A stretch of DNA of 64,000 nt from Zoroaster sp. YZ-2022 (GCA_029582265.1 CM055822.1:43150733-43214732), one strand, 5' to 3'; positions 33,814-45,660 are shown, numbered from the stretch's first letter. Translations and numbers: made by a program. Notes: generated by a model from the letters alone, not told the origin.

Positions 33814-34503
33814 AGGGGGACTGACATCCTTTACTACGCCTTGACTTAAGGCGTTTTGTAATAAAATATTGTTTTTGAGACCCACCTGTGTCTATTTAAT
33901 CATTGATTTCTGAGTACAAGTATTTTAAAACAATGTTTGAAGTGTTTGGGGGAGGCAACCCCGCCCCATGGTGGAAGCGTCATTTATATAATATATGTGA
34001 CGTAAGGTCGGGAAGATCCGATGTGTACATGATGTACATATACATACAAACGTTTCACACACGTAGCGTTGATTTCATTTCTTCCGTGATTTTTGTTTCC
34101 GGAACTAATAAAATGCCGGGAAGATGTGTTTCTGCAGAATGCAGCAACACCACCAAAGACGGTGTTAGCCTTCATCTGTTCCCAATTGACCCAAAATATC
34201 GCCGTATTTGGACGAGCAAAGTTCGACTAACAAGAGTAAAGTGGTCAGGTCCAGCGGCTCACATAGTTTTGTGCAGCGATCACTTTGAGCCGAGTTTTGA
34301 GCCGAATTTCTCTTCCCGACATGACGTCACGAAGAGCTCCTCCGTGCAGGGCGTAAAAGTGGGGGGCATTTTTACAATGGTAAAATAACACTCTCAAAAA
34401 CAATAAAAACACAAAAGAAAAATTGTATTGATCTTTTACTGATATAAAATAATAAAACGATCACATATTTAACTGTTTGATTTAAATCCATGTCAGTCCC
34501 CCT
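33814..34503 (+). mobile_element. Kolobok-like 690-bp DNA transposon carrying a THAP gene
   Basis: Flanked by TTAA at 33810-33813 and 34504-34507. Terminal inverted repeats AGGGGGACTGACAT are exact for 14 bases (19 with the TTAA and one T). Kolobok transposons use TTAA targets and encode THAP domains, from general knowledge; no catalytic DDE part is present here, so this is a non-autonomous or internally deleted copy. It sits inside the LINE reverse-transcriptase ORF. Confidence 0.8.
34113..34388 (+). CDS. THAP-domain protein (C2CH zinc finger)
   Basis: MPGRCVSAECSNTTKDGVSL starts the domain; HLFPIDPKYRRIWTSKVRL and KWSGPAAHIVLCSDHFEPSF follow. The zinc ligands are Cys5, Cys10 and the Cys/His pair in LCSDHF, the C2CH pattern of THAP DNA-binding domains, with the usual HxFP and W residues. 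About 91 residues; the end is a basic tail KVGGIFTMVK. The domain's usual closing AVPTIF is missing, so the end is altered. The chosen ATG gives the canonical MPxxC start; an upstream extension to 33903 exists but lacks family sense. The protein would bind the element's ends; no nuclease domain follows. Confidence 0.8.
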   Translation: MPGRCVSAECSNTTKDGVSLHLFPIDPKYRRIWTSKVRLTRVKWSGPAAHIVLCSDHFEPSFEPNFSSRHDVTKSSSVQGVKVGGIFTMVK

Positions 34504-37500
34504 TTAAAGTCATTGCCATGAACGAACTACAAAGTAATTGTCTACGATCTTCTAAAGATTGAAGCGTGCAGTGAGACAGTACCTGTTCATAAGTTGTGTA
34601 TGATGTTCCAAACACTATTCGAAGAGCACGTTTTTGTATACGTTCAATACGGAGCTTTTGATGATTAGTTAAAGCTCCACTCCATACAGGTACCGCGTAT
34701 TCAGTGAGTGGTCTGATGTAACCTGTGAGTACGGTGAGTAGATATTGACGCGGTACACCGTAGCGTTTTAGCAGACGCAACATATACAGTTTACCATTGG
34801 CTCGCTTTTCAATATTGTTCACGCGTGTTTCCCATTTAAGGTCATCTTGGATAAAAACAAATACCTAAAACCTTTGCGTTGCCCACTTTGGAGAGAACAT
34901 GATCACCAATGAGGACAGTTGGTAGTTCCGGGGGGTCACGCATGAAGGTGATTTCCATCTTCATACATTTGGCAGGATTCAATTTCATTTTGTTAGCATC
35001 AGACCATTCAACTAGATTATTAACCGCTAGTTGAATATTAGATTGTTGATTGAATTGTCGGCATTCAACTAGTGTCAGATCATCTACATATTTGAAAGTG
35101 TGCATTTGATCAAACGGTTGTGCATCTTTGATCATTGACAGGAAAATGATGGGTCCCAATCTTGTCCCCTGTGGGACTCCCGCATTGAGTGTTGACCAAT
35201 CAGATAAAGTAGAATTATAGCGCACACATTGTTTTGGCGAGAGGACAAGAAATCACATATCCAGGGAATAATATCACTTCGCACACCAAGGTTGATCAGC
35301 TTGGAGATTGCAACTGTGTGGTCGATTCGATCAAAGGCTTTTGTAAAGTCCGTGAAGATGATAGAGGATGGTGACTTTGACTTGTCCGCGTTTGCATACA
35401 AATGGTGTAGCATGTTGATAAGACAATGAGTTGTGGATAGCGATTTCCGATTTCCAAATTGATTAGGGTCCAGTTTTGGTGCAATGTCTTGAAGGGTCCA
35501 TTTCGCGATGAATGCTTCTGCAATTTTAGCAAAGTGGTCGGTCAAGGAAATCGGCCTTAACTTGTCGACAGACAAGTTAAGGATAGGGACGACTATCGCA
35601 CGTTAGGGGATAGGGACGACTATCGCAGGTTTCCATTCATCTGGAACTGTTCCTTGTTGGGGAGAGGAGTTGATAATGTGGGTGAGTGGTGTCGCTAGTT
35701 CAACAGAGAATTCACGGATAATTCGCGCACAAATACCGTCGAGCCCACCGGAGTTTTTTTTGGCGAACCTTGGCCATTGTCTTGTGAACTTCCCAAGGAA
35801 ACACTGTTTGGCACAGGGTGGGCGCTGGAAGGTACGCTGGAAGTGCGCTCAAATCAAGAGGGTTCAGATCGGATGGCATTGATATGAACAGTTCATTGAT
35901 GGTGTTAGCATCTTGGAGTAGTCATCAGACGGTATTCCAGGGACATGTATTGGGGTTTGGTTTCGTTGACCACCAGTTAACACACGAATTTCACGGTACC
36001 ATGCTGAGGGGTTACTGCGTTTTAGACGTTGAATGCGGGAAGCATAGTACTCTGTTTTTGCTTTGGCAATAGACGTTTTTACCCTATTTCTCAGTCGCTT
36101 CCAGTTCAAAGTATCACTATTATGAAATGCGATTTGTCGGTCACGGATAAGGGCTTTTATTCCTGCAGACATCCATGGTTTGTCATTTGAGTGTAGTTTG
36201 GTTTTGCGAGCAGGGAAGAACGAGTTAATGGCTGAATTGATGGCATTGGTGAAACATTCGCACTGTAAGTTGACGTCATGTTTAGATGTGACTTCTGACC
36301 AGTCATGGTTGGAGATCCACGTGCCAAAAGCTCTCATTGCGCTGTCAGGCATTGGACGGCTGTAGCGAAGACGGGTTGAGTTTGGCTGTTTGGGTTGGGC
36401 CTCTTTCGGGAACCAGAGGATAGTGTTATGGTCAGAGAGACCAATGGGAGAAGTGATTCGAACGCATCATACAAATCACTGATGTTGCTCATGATTTTGT
36501 CCAAGGTATTTTTTCCTCGGTACCGCTGGTCAGACAGGAGTGGGTCTGGTTAAAGTCTCCAACTATTAGGGTGTTTTGTTGATAAAAGGTCAATTGTGGA
36601 TAAGATATGTTCTGCGAGGTGAGTTTCTATGGCATTATCCGGTTGGGGGTAGTAGATAGTGGAACAGAAGAAGCACGGAATCGACCTAGGTAGGCGAGAA
36701 GGGCGGAGCTTTATCCACACTACCTCCAGATTAGCCGGAACAATAACATCGCTTAGATGACATGGTTGAGATAGTGTTTGGCGTAGACAGCTACTCCTCC
36801 ACCATTACGATTTGGTCTCGATTTGGCAAACATGGTGTAGCCAGGGATAGCAACAGTTTCCGGGGCATGTCATGCTTGAACCATGTTTCGGTGATGGCAC
36901 AAAAATCCGCTTTGTGATCGAGGACGGTGATTGAAAGTTCTTCAAACTTATTATAGGCTGAGCGAGCGTTACACAGCAGGAAGGATGGTAGATTGATGGG
37001 TGGATCTGGCAGATCTGGTTGGTGCAATGGAACAGATACAGGGGTCATGACATATTTGTGTTCCTCACAACGTACAGTAATGATAACAGGTATAGGTATG
37101 TTCATATGAGAGTGAGTAATACTACCGTGTTGATGGCTCTTCATACGAATACCTCCTTTACATCCTCCACGTCGTTTGACTACTCCCAAAGATTTTAAAC
37201 AGTCAATAACTGACTTCGGTAAGATACGTTTGCATCGGAGTGCCAGTAATTGCGTTCTAGAATAAATTAAACTGGGTACAGTTCGATGAACACCACATAC
37301 TGAATTCCTCACGAGAATATTGTTGTTACTCTTACAGTGTTCTTGGTTACTAATAAAGTCCCGATGAAGTTGATCCGTTACATCAGATACTCCAGGATCC
37401 AAGCAAACAGGACCAGGGTTTTTAAAACGTCCATAAAGACTGTTATGTCTAAGGGTGGATCATGCCCAGGAATGACAAAACAGGTTTGGCCATCTTTATA

Positions 37501-37814
37501 CCATTTAGTTAATGGATTTCTGGTAGGGCAAAAACCCAAAGTACAGAGTCTAATCAACACTACCTGGGGTTGACATAAACCTAGTCCCGTTTCTGAGATG
37601 CATGTAGATTTACTGCAAAGGTTTATCCTGGTATACAATAGGTGGAATGTCCATGGTCGAACTCCGCTTGTAAAGAGTAAAATCAGTAAAATCGCAAACG
37701 ATACAGCACCGTTTAATGTGGACGCCATTGACTTTGATTGTGTTGTTGCATATAGGAGCTGTCAGTACATAATACGGCTCAAAAAACACTTTTCCAAATC
37801 TTGAAGAACACAAA

Positions 37815-38930
37815 TAACATCAGCAAAATAGTTCCGAAATGATTAAAATGACGACAGACTTAAGATTTAAAATTGATGACAAAACTTGAAGGAGATTTTT
37901 AGAGAATTAAAACGACTAACGCTGCACAAAAAATAACATGATGGCAGCATCTAAAACAGCGCCCTTTTTTTTAATAGTGATACTCCAATTTGCTCGGGTA
38001 AGGTCAGGCCAGGTTACAAAATAATTTCACATGTTGGGTATATTCCTCACCTATATCAATCGTCTGCAGTAAGCAGAATTGTATCAGATTCTTGTCAAGG
38101 AAATCACCCGTTAAGCTACCATCGTCTTAGAGGGTTTGGAAGAGATTCATCCAGAATTGGCCACACTGCGTAAAAAAAACCACGAGTACTCAATTTTACG
38201 TCATCAAATTCGCGGCAAATGATTCGTGCAAGTTGAAATGTATTCAACTTTTGCGAACCTTCGCCGTGAACGAATATTTGCCCTGAACCATTGTTGACGT
38301 AACGAATTTCGCTTCGCATTCGCTTTCGTGTGAGGTATGAACCGGCCTTATGGTTGCTCGATCCGCACCGAAAACTACAGTGAGCCAATTCGTCGGGGTG
38401 ATCATATCAATCGAAAGTAGAATCGAAAGTAGAATTTCAAAAATGTCAACAATTGCCCTATATTTGACTATGTCACTAAAACTCGACGAGTACAATCATG
38501 AATTGAAAGAATGTATCGAGCGGTACGAAGTTATCTCGTTCGATCGAACGACTTATTATTTGTTCTACCCTTCAATTTGGCAGCAATGCGCTTCCGTAGT
38601 TATGCAAGGTGACCCCTTAATTAAGGATAATCAGATTCTTGTTGGGTACTATCGAATTGTTGACACAACAGTTTCGAAAAAGGCCTTAGTGACTTTCAAA
38701 ACTCATAACAACATAAATCATCAGAAAACTCACTGAAATTTGCCGTGGACGCATTCGAATACTTTTAAGATGAAATTGGTTGCCCATAAACGAAAGCGAA
38801 AATAAAGAAAAACTTTCAGAATGACATTATTGAAGTCACGAATGCCCCCCTCCCCCCCCCCAAAAAAAAAAAAGAAAAAAAAAGAAAGAAAGAAAAATAG
38901 AGATTCAGAGTTTGTCTTGACACAAACTCC
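37815..38930. other. Intergenic with unexplained open frames
   Basis: A + frame at 38350-38736 (LDEYNHELKECIERYEVISF ... YYLFYPSIWQQC) and minus-strand frames at 38116-38495 overlap. I recognise no family. AAATTCG/CGAATTT hexamers recur (38195-38320), suggesting an old element. A purine-rich A/G run lies at 38860-38895. Confidence 0.35.
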
Positions 38931-38931
38931 A

Positions 38932-39190
38932 GGTGTTCGGGAGGAAGTAGATTGTTTTAAATATTAAACTTTGACTTCCGGTTTGGATAGGAAGTAAAGG
39001 TCAAATTGGGGTCACCTTTGTGTAAAATTGTTTTGACAATTAACGATCTGTACAATGGTGCAAAGATTGTGAATTTACCTCTTGTGCTTGCTGATTTTTT
39101 TTAAATATTAAACTTTGACTTCCGGTTTGGACAGGACGTAAGGGTAAAATTTGTAAATATTTACGACATTAGGTGTTTGTCCTTTGGACG
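38932..39190 (+). mobile_element. Hairpin-ended tandem-unit element (family H-A), short copy
   Basis: Starts CCAGGTGTTCGGGAGG after ACACAAACT. Two units follow, each with ACTTTGACTTCCGGTTTGGA, AGGTCAAATTGGGGTCACC and GACAATTAACGATCTGTAC. Ends near TTAGGTGTTTG. No coding capacity. Confidence 0.7.
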
Positions 39191-39534
39191 AACACAGAGC
39201 TGTTACGCTAATTACGTTGTGGTGGAATTAAATACTGTATCATCACAGCTCGATCATTACACATTTTTACCCCGAGGTGAGGTGTGTGCAGGTCTTGTAT
39301 AATACAATGACAAATTCCATCAAGTGTTATAATATTTAAATGTTTGGTTCAGTTTTTTTAAAACAATACTTATAGGGAAGAGACAGCACAATGTAATTTG
39401 AAGGATAACTGTAAAATTAAAAGAAACAAACAATACTGAAATGATCTTCTGATTGTTACATGTATATGTATTTATTTGTCATTAACTGTTGAAAATACAT
39501 TTTCATAAATAGTAATGTTAAAGTTATTATTTAA

Positions 39535-39615
39535 AGGTGGCAATATCTTCACGATCAACAGGGCATGGAATCGGAGTTCAAGTTCTAGTTTAACTCAGTA
39601 ACTGAAAATAATACT
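39535..39615. mobile_element. MITE M2 left-end fragment
   Basis: AAAGGTGGCAATATCTTCAC, then AACAGGGCATGGAATCGGAG and ACTCAGTAACTGAAAATAAT, matching the left half of the copy at 19574-19769. Confidence 0.6.
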
Positions 39616-39619
39616 CGCA

Positions 39620-42000
39620 TGATTGATGGTCAGTACTATCCCAATGCGAGCATACAAATAAATAGGAACTTCAATTGGGTGATCTGGCCAAAGGTATTCC
39701 AAGGCTGACATACCCATGCAATGAAGAATGGGGGTATGTTTACTATGTTTGTATGGCACAACTGCCAGGTATTCACTGTCGGCATTATACATTTTGCTAG
39801 ATCACCCAACAGATATTGCTTAATAACTACATTATTTTGTGAGGATGTTTGGGTCCAGTCAAAAAATAAGAAGAATTCCTCAGTACTATTTTTGTTCTAA
39901 CATGTTAAACAATTCCTAGAAAGACCTAGATGTGTCTTGAGGTCCTGAAAAAACAAATCTCTTGAGGGGAAAGACTGCCACAGATAGGATAAGTCCATAT
40001 AAAATAATTTGAATCATACATTAACTCCTTTGATGAATGGATAAACTTCAAATGCTGGCCATTGGATCACAAAGTTACACAGACTCTGACACACCTTGTA
40101 GCAGTAGCACAAATGAATAACGTTGATCTGAAATATAAACGAATCATGTAAAAACAATATTAAATGTTTTCAAAGAGGGACGAACAATAATGGGTCATGC
40201 TAACAAAACACACATAACTTAGAATCCCCTTATATGTTATTATCAGGATGATGGATTGATGTATCTTCAGAAAAATTCGGCAAATTTTGAAAAATTATCC
40301 CTTCAGAACAATGCCTTTAAGTTAGGTTTTACAATGGAATAGAACTACATGTGACGTCTTCCTTCCTCCATGATGTGACTGTTTCATTACCTCAATAAAG
40401 GTGCTGATATTTGTTTCTGGTCTACTTTAGTGAGAAAATTAAGTGCCAGTATATAGTAAACTGCAATGCAGCCACCACCACACAAGACATAAGTACTACT
40501 AGTATTATGAGGAACTACAGACACTATAGTGTAGCTAAATTAACTTGTACTTCTTCCAACTCGTACTCCACCGGATGTCAACGCGTACGCATGCCAGTAA
40601 ATATTCAGTAATAATTTTTTTACGGGTCGAGTTGACTAAAATGCGTATGAGTTGGTAAAAGTACGAGTTGGCACGCATACGAGTTGGCGTAGCACATGTG
40701 ATACCATTGCCACACTAAGGTTGTTAACCATGGTTTTATATAGTCAATATCTATAAAATTATACTAAAACGAACAGACATCTATAAAAATGTGAAAGTTT
40801 ACATACCTTCAAACGAAACCAAGTAACGAAGACGTTAAACCATACCATCGTGTAGCCTACAAACTGAAGATTGTTGATGACTTGAACAGTTACGATACTG
40901 CATTTGGATGTGGTGTCAACGCTGCGACGGAGTGCTGTAGGCTGGAACTCAGTCTGAGCCATGATACATCCGAGTCAACATGCTGTAAAAAATAATAGGA
41001 AAGTTTTATAAGTACATGGACCAAGAATAAAGTATTTGAAATTTCAGAGAAGTTCTAATTTATGTGAATGAGGAAAATAGTGTATAATTTTGGAGTAGCT
41101 GGACCATTGACATTGAAAAGGGCATTGTTTTTTTTTCAAAATTGCACACGATTATTCTTGACAATGTGTAATAAATTAAAGAAATGCTCTCGCATGAAAC
41201 TCACATCAAAAGAGAAAGGTATTTAAGGAAATTGCCAAGTCTCATATACTCATATAGTTTAATGTGAGAGATGTCTGAGAGAGGCCTCCCCAGGAAGCAG
41301 GACCTAAAAGTACATGTACTGTGTCATGAATATTGTGCATTTTTCCTGTGAAATAATTGTCTATGTAAGTTGATTTGTATCTGAGAAGGGTAAACAATTT
41401 ATGAAAAGTGCAGTAAACAATCATTACTTTTGACGTTAATTTGTGCACAAACAGAAGATTTTTGGAGAAAACAAAAATTACAAAATATGGCATACAATTT
41501 CTACTGATAAATTGCCATAACCTTAACAACTGAATTTTTCTATCCTTATTTATATTCTAAATACATTTTTGTGACATCTGTTCATATTTTGTTAGAAAAT
41601 TAGCAAGTTTTTTACTGTCCAATGTATGTTCACGTAACTAACGTTAGGTAAACAGGCACAATGCAACGACGAACTCTGTACATTAACATTAGCCAGCCAA
41701 CCGACGCTTAAAAAATGGCTTTTCTTGTATAAACAAAGATAAATACAGAAAATCCTCTTAAAAAGTAAAGTAGATACCTATCCTTTATGACTGTGTTGGC
41801 GATCCATTTTTACACGAAATGGAAGACCTATTGGGTCAAAACTCCCTCAAAAAATTTCGTAGAAAGAAGATGTATGATTCAGCAAGCCTAAAAATGACGT
41901 CTGGGCACCACACGCAAACAGCGTCGATATATACATGTAGCTCCATTGTAACGATCTACTCGATTCATGCAACGTAATTGAAACGTTACAGACGTGGATT
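39620..42000. other. Intergenic, no gene seen
   Basis: No supported exon. 40545-40690 has repeated AACTCGTAC / GTACGAGTTGGC and TACGAGTTGG motifs in both orientations, probably a decayed foldback. The remainder is AT-rich without family signal. Confidence 0.45.
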
Positions 42001-42009
42001 TAAACACGG

Positions 42010-42545
42010 AAGCATGTACGATAAACTTTGACTTCCGGTTTGGACAGAAAGTAAAGGTCAAATTGGGGTCACCTTTTTCTAAATATTTTTTGACAATTAA
42101 CGATCTGCACAATGGTGCAAAAATTGTGAATTTACCTCTTGTGGATGTTGAGGTATGATTTTTTTTAATATATTAAACTTTGACTTCCGGTTTGGACAGG
42201 AAGTAAGGTCAAATTGGGGTTACCTTTTGTAAATATTTTTGACAATTAAAGATATGGTACAATGGTACAGAATTTGTGAATTTACCTCTTGTGGTTGTTG
42301 AGATATGATTTTTTTAATATTAAAATTTGATTTATCCTTATTCGATATCTGATGACCTCACCATGACGTCACAACTCATGTTTCATCTACTTGTTCAGTT
42401 CTAAGTACATGCCAAGTTGAAATTTCATGTGAAGTTTGCAAGTATGCGTTTTTTTGGCGGACAATCGCGGGGTAGAAGAAGAAGTAAAACAAAATCGAAT
42501 AAAAACAAGAGGTGTTTCGGGCACATACCCGAACACCTAAAAAAA
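42010..42545 (+). mobile_element. Family H-A element with full 3' hairpin
   Basis: Two-plus tandem units (TAAACTTTGACTTCCGGTTT at 42025 and 42174; the two sites are about 150 bp apart), then a unique 3' part with GATATCTGATGACCTCACC, ATGACGTCACAAC and AAGTTTGCAAGTATGCG. It ends in a terminal hairpin AGGTGTTTCGGGC / CCCGAACACCT (42511-42539) followed by AAAAA. Confidence 0.8.
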
Positions 42546-42825
42546 AGAAACAGAACTAAATAAACACAATTGTAAATGACAGGGACGAAATAATTATTGC
42601 AGGGGAACAAATCTATTATGAAATAAGTAAGACTAATTGCGGTGACACCATGTGGAATCTCAATTGAGTAGAAATTAGTTCTGAAAAGAACTGGAGGTAC
42701 AACTCGACGTTTCGATCAGTATGCTCTGATCGTCCTCAGGAGAATGCCGGACTCTGGAAAATGTTGTTGCTTATACATACATACATAAGTTTTACTGCTT
42801 CTTCAGTTACTGAAGAGTTGCAGAG

Positions 42826-43542
42826 TGGCCCTGTCACACTGTTGCGTATGAGAGAAACGTAAGAGTTGCGTATGAAAATTCATAATATAATTTTCATACG
42901 CACAAAAAGCCCTTGAAAATACAGAATTGTGCGTATACTTACCGTATTGAACCTATGAGTACCGTATGAGTAGCGTATGGCAAGCGTATTGACAGCGTAT
43001 GGACAGCGAACGTCAGCAAATGTCACCGTACGACCAGCGTATGTCAGCGTATGAACAGCGTATGACCAGCGTATGGACAGCGTACTCTGCGTATGGCTAG
43101 CGTATGAGTAGCGTATGAACTGCGCATGCCCAGCGTACCGCCTATCCGCCTATCACGTGACAAAGTGCCTATATAATCGGCGGCCTTTCAATGCGCTACC
43201 AATACTCTAGCTGTACGGTACACCTTCATGTCAACGTATGACAACTTATGTCCAGCGTACTCGACCTATGAGTAACGTACCTATATCGTACCTCTAGCGT
43301 ATTCAGCGTATGCCTAGCGTATGCTTAGCGTATTAACCATACGTCCGCATACGCACAAAATTTTTAAGCATGCTTTAAAAAAAATTCTGCCTCAGCGTAT
43401 CCAGCGTATGCCACCGTGCTTGAAACGTATACAACCTATCCCTAACGTACCCCTAGCGTATGTCACCGTATACCAGCGTATGAGTGATACTTTTCATACG
43501 CTGGCATACGCTAGTACGATACGCAACAGTGTGACAGGGCCA
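42826..43542. mobile_element. Nested element with GGCCCTGTCACACT ends and GCGTATG repeats
   Basis: TGGCCCTGTCACACTGTTGC at the left and its inverse GCAACAGTGTGACAGGGCCA at the right. Between them AGCGTATG-type heptamers and octamers recur dozens of times (42955-43500), often as CAGCGTATGNNCAGCGTATG, with inverse CATACGC near both ends. No coding capacity. Confidence 0.8.
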
Positions 43543-43662
43543 TTAAGTAGACGGCTGGAGGATCATCCCATGAATGGATGCTGGAGGATTAGTTCGTGCG
43601 CGCCTCAACAATCTAATCCTCCAGCATCCATTCATGGGATGATCCTCCAGCAGTCTACTTAA
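43543..43662. other. Perfect-class hairpin with 50-bp arms
   Basis: Arms 43543-43592 and 43613-43662 differ by one base over 50; loop of 20 bases (TTCGTGCG ... CAACAAT). The arm includes CTGGAGGATCATCCCATGAA and TGGATGCTGGAGGATTAG. Confidence 0.9.
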
Positions 43663-44104
43663 GCAGCAGCATTTTCCAGAGTCCGGCATTCTCCTGAGGA
43701 CGATCAGAGCATACTGATCGAAACGTCGAGTTGTACTTCCAGTTCTTTTCAGAACTAATTTCTACTCAATTGAGATTCCACATGGTGTCACCGCAATTAG
43801 TCTTACTTATCATCCTCACCATGCAAAGCTACAAGTTTTACCTATTATGAAATATGCAGTAAGGATGTTCAGATTCTTGTTATACTTTTAAATGTTTGTC
43901 ATTGGAATAAAAACCAAGAAATTGGATAGCGACACAAAAGAAGACAGGACGGGTGGGTAGATGAGACTGTTCAGGTGTTTGTTATTGTTCGAAATTTACA
44001 TTATTGTTTGCAGTATTATCTATACAGATATTACTACAATAGTACAAAATTGCAATGTTGGTAAATTTGAGCAATAAAAAGTTTATATTGACTACATTAT
44101 AATC

Positions 44105-44760
44105 TTTGAATATTAGACTAAAATGTTAATGAAATAATATTTTCTGACGTAATGATGACGTAATTGGTTTTAGAAACTAAGTTACATTACAGGCTTTTCA
44201 TAGGGTGCATGTTTTGTATTTATACGAAAATGCCAAGAGCTAATATGACAACTCGTGTGTCGAGTTTTGTTTAGGTCGAGTTTTCACAAGGGTCGAGTTG
44301 TCTTAACCCCCCACAGGGTCACACAATTTGTTTAGGTCGACTTGTCCGTTCTCACTAATCTGTATATCCCGCAGATTAGACTAAAATGTTCATAAAATAA
44401 TATATACTGACTTAATGAGGTAATTGGTTCTACAAACTGAGTCACATTACGATCTTTCATGCTACATGCTTTGTATTTATGTGAAAATGCGAAGTATGAC
44501 AACTCGTGGGTCAAGTTTTGCGTAGTTTGAGTTGTCACAAGGCTCGAATGCTGTCGTGGATCCTAGTTGTTCGTGTCGAGTTGTCACAAGGGTGGAGACG
44601 TCTTAACCCCCGCAGCGTCACAGTAAAATGTGAATAACACGATATTTACTGACGTTATGATGACGTACTTTGTTATTACGGGCTTTTATATGGTGCATGT
44701 TTTGTATTGATGTACTGATGCTTAAGTATGACATCATCCATCGACAACTTTCACGTGTTA
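44105..44760 (+). repeat. Three tandem units of ~240-270 bp
   Basis: Units start near 44108, 44385 and 44626. Each carries TGACGTAATGATGACGTAAT or a variant, TGCATGTTTTGTATTTAT, GACAACTCGTGTGTCGAGTT and TTAACCCCC. The third is truncated. Confidence 0.7.
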
Positions 44761-45354
44761 AACCTATGGAGTTTTGGCGGAAACAAGAAGAAAAATAATC
44801 GAACGAAAACAATAGGCTTTCGGCGACCAGGCCAACACCCTAATGATAAGCAAAATTGATACAACTTTCACAAGTAGATTTTAAGACAAATTTTCATGTA
44901 AACTAGTGGGTTGAAATGAACTTTCAAATACCCATGTTGTATTGGGGTACCTTCCCTTTAAAACAATTCTTTGTTTCAATAAAATGATAGTAATACAATT
45001 TAGGATAGTCTTAGTTACAAGGAGGGGATCCGAATATTTGCTGATGTTTCGATCACCCTGTGATAACAATATGAATGCCTAATTTCTACTCACACGAAAG
45101 TATATATTATGCCTCCGCAGGTCAGGTTCGATTCGAGCGAGCAGATCATCACAGAACAAATTGAGCCCTCTCAAGTCAGATATTGGTAAGCCTTTTACAG
45201 AAACTGTGGTAGCCAGCCACTGATCTGTAAAACTAATGTACACATAGGCTTACATTTACTTTAAATAAATGGAAGAGGATACATAATCAAATTGTCACAA
45301 TTACCAGTCTTTATATATTGTTGTACTACGTCAGGGTTATTTCGTATAATTATT

Positions 45355-45660
45355 ATTAGGTGTTCGGGTATGTGCCCGAAACACCTATTGTTTTTGTTCG
45401 GTTTTTTAGGTGTTCGGGTATGTGCCCGAAACACCTATTGTTAGGTGTTCGGGTATGTGCCCGAAACACCCATTGTTTTTGTTCGTTTTTTTTTCTTGTC
45501 GCCATCGATTGTCTACAAAAAAAACACATACTTGCAAACTTCACATGAACTTGAAACTTGGCATATACTTAGAACTTAACACGTAGATGAAACATAATTT
45601 GTGACGTCATGAATAGGTCATCAGATATCGAATTACGATAACTCAAATTTAACAATTAAA
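45355..45660 (-). mobile_element. Family H-A 3' end with triplicated terminal hairpin
   Basis: On the + strand TAGGTGTTCGGGTATGTGCC and CGAAACACCTATTG occur three times (45358, 45408, 45442). Then come the inverse of the family's 3' part: ACACATACTTGCAAACTTCA, TTGTGACGTCATGAAT, TCATCAGATATCGAATTACG. The tandem units are missing. Confidence 0.8.

Larger units (their letters stand above)
33310..37813 (-). mobile_element. CR1/jockey-type LINE, minus strand, interrupted
   Basis: Read 5' to 3' on the minus strand. An N-terminal part has RRGGCKGG. The endonuclease starts LLCNARSAYNKFEELSITV, DHKADFCAITETWF and continues in broken frames. The linker (36352-35864) has DKPWMSAGIKALIRDR and NPSAWYREIRVLTGGQ. 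RT (35575-34842) has KLRPISLTDHFAKIAEAFI, NQFGNRKSLSTTHCLI, IIFTDFTKAFDRIDHTV, LNAGVPQGTRLGPIIF and MHTFKYVDDLTLVE with the catalytic YVDD. The thumb (34822-34510) ends EDRRQLLCSSFMAM. A 690-bp DNA element splits the ORF. After it come TQFRQYLPAPKNTRTLRR and TDRMRNSALPYLVCNFNIS, then a 3' UTR ending in an ATTGA/AATTC-type tail (33310-33331). Many frameshifts make it dead. Confidence 0.8.
42623..43809. mobile_element. Large foldback element with nested insertion
   Basis: Left arm 42623-42771 and right arm 43670-43809 are inverted copies, outer ends ATAAGTAAGACTAATTGCGG and inverse. Each includes TCCTGAGGACGATCAGAGC, ATACTGATCGAAACGTCGAG or its complement. Inside lie a second element (42826-43542) and a strong hairpin (43543-43662). 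The arms are the same family as 11105-11319. Confidence 0.85.

Noticed and set aside
38350..38736. 129-codon open frame
   Set aside because: No recognised motif, overlapping open frames on the other strand, and surrounding AAATTCG repeats suggest chance or an unknown element.
42955..43500. CRISPR-like array
   Set aside because: GCGTATG motifs are short and irregularly spaced, without conserved repeat and spacer lengths, and the genome is eukaryotic.
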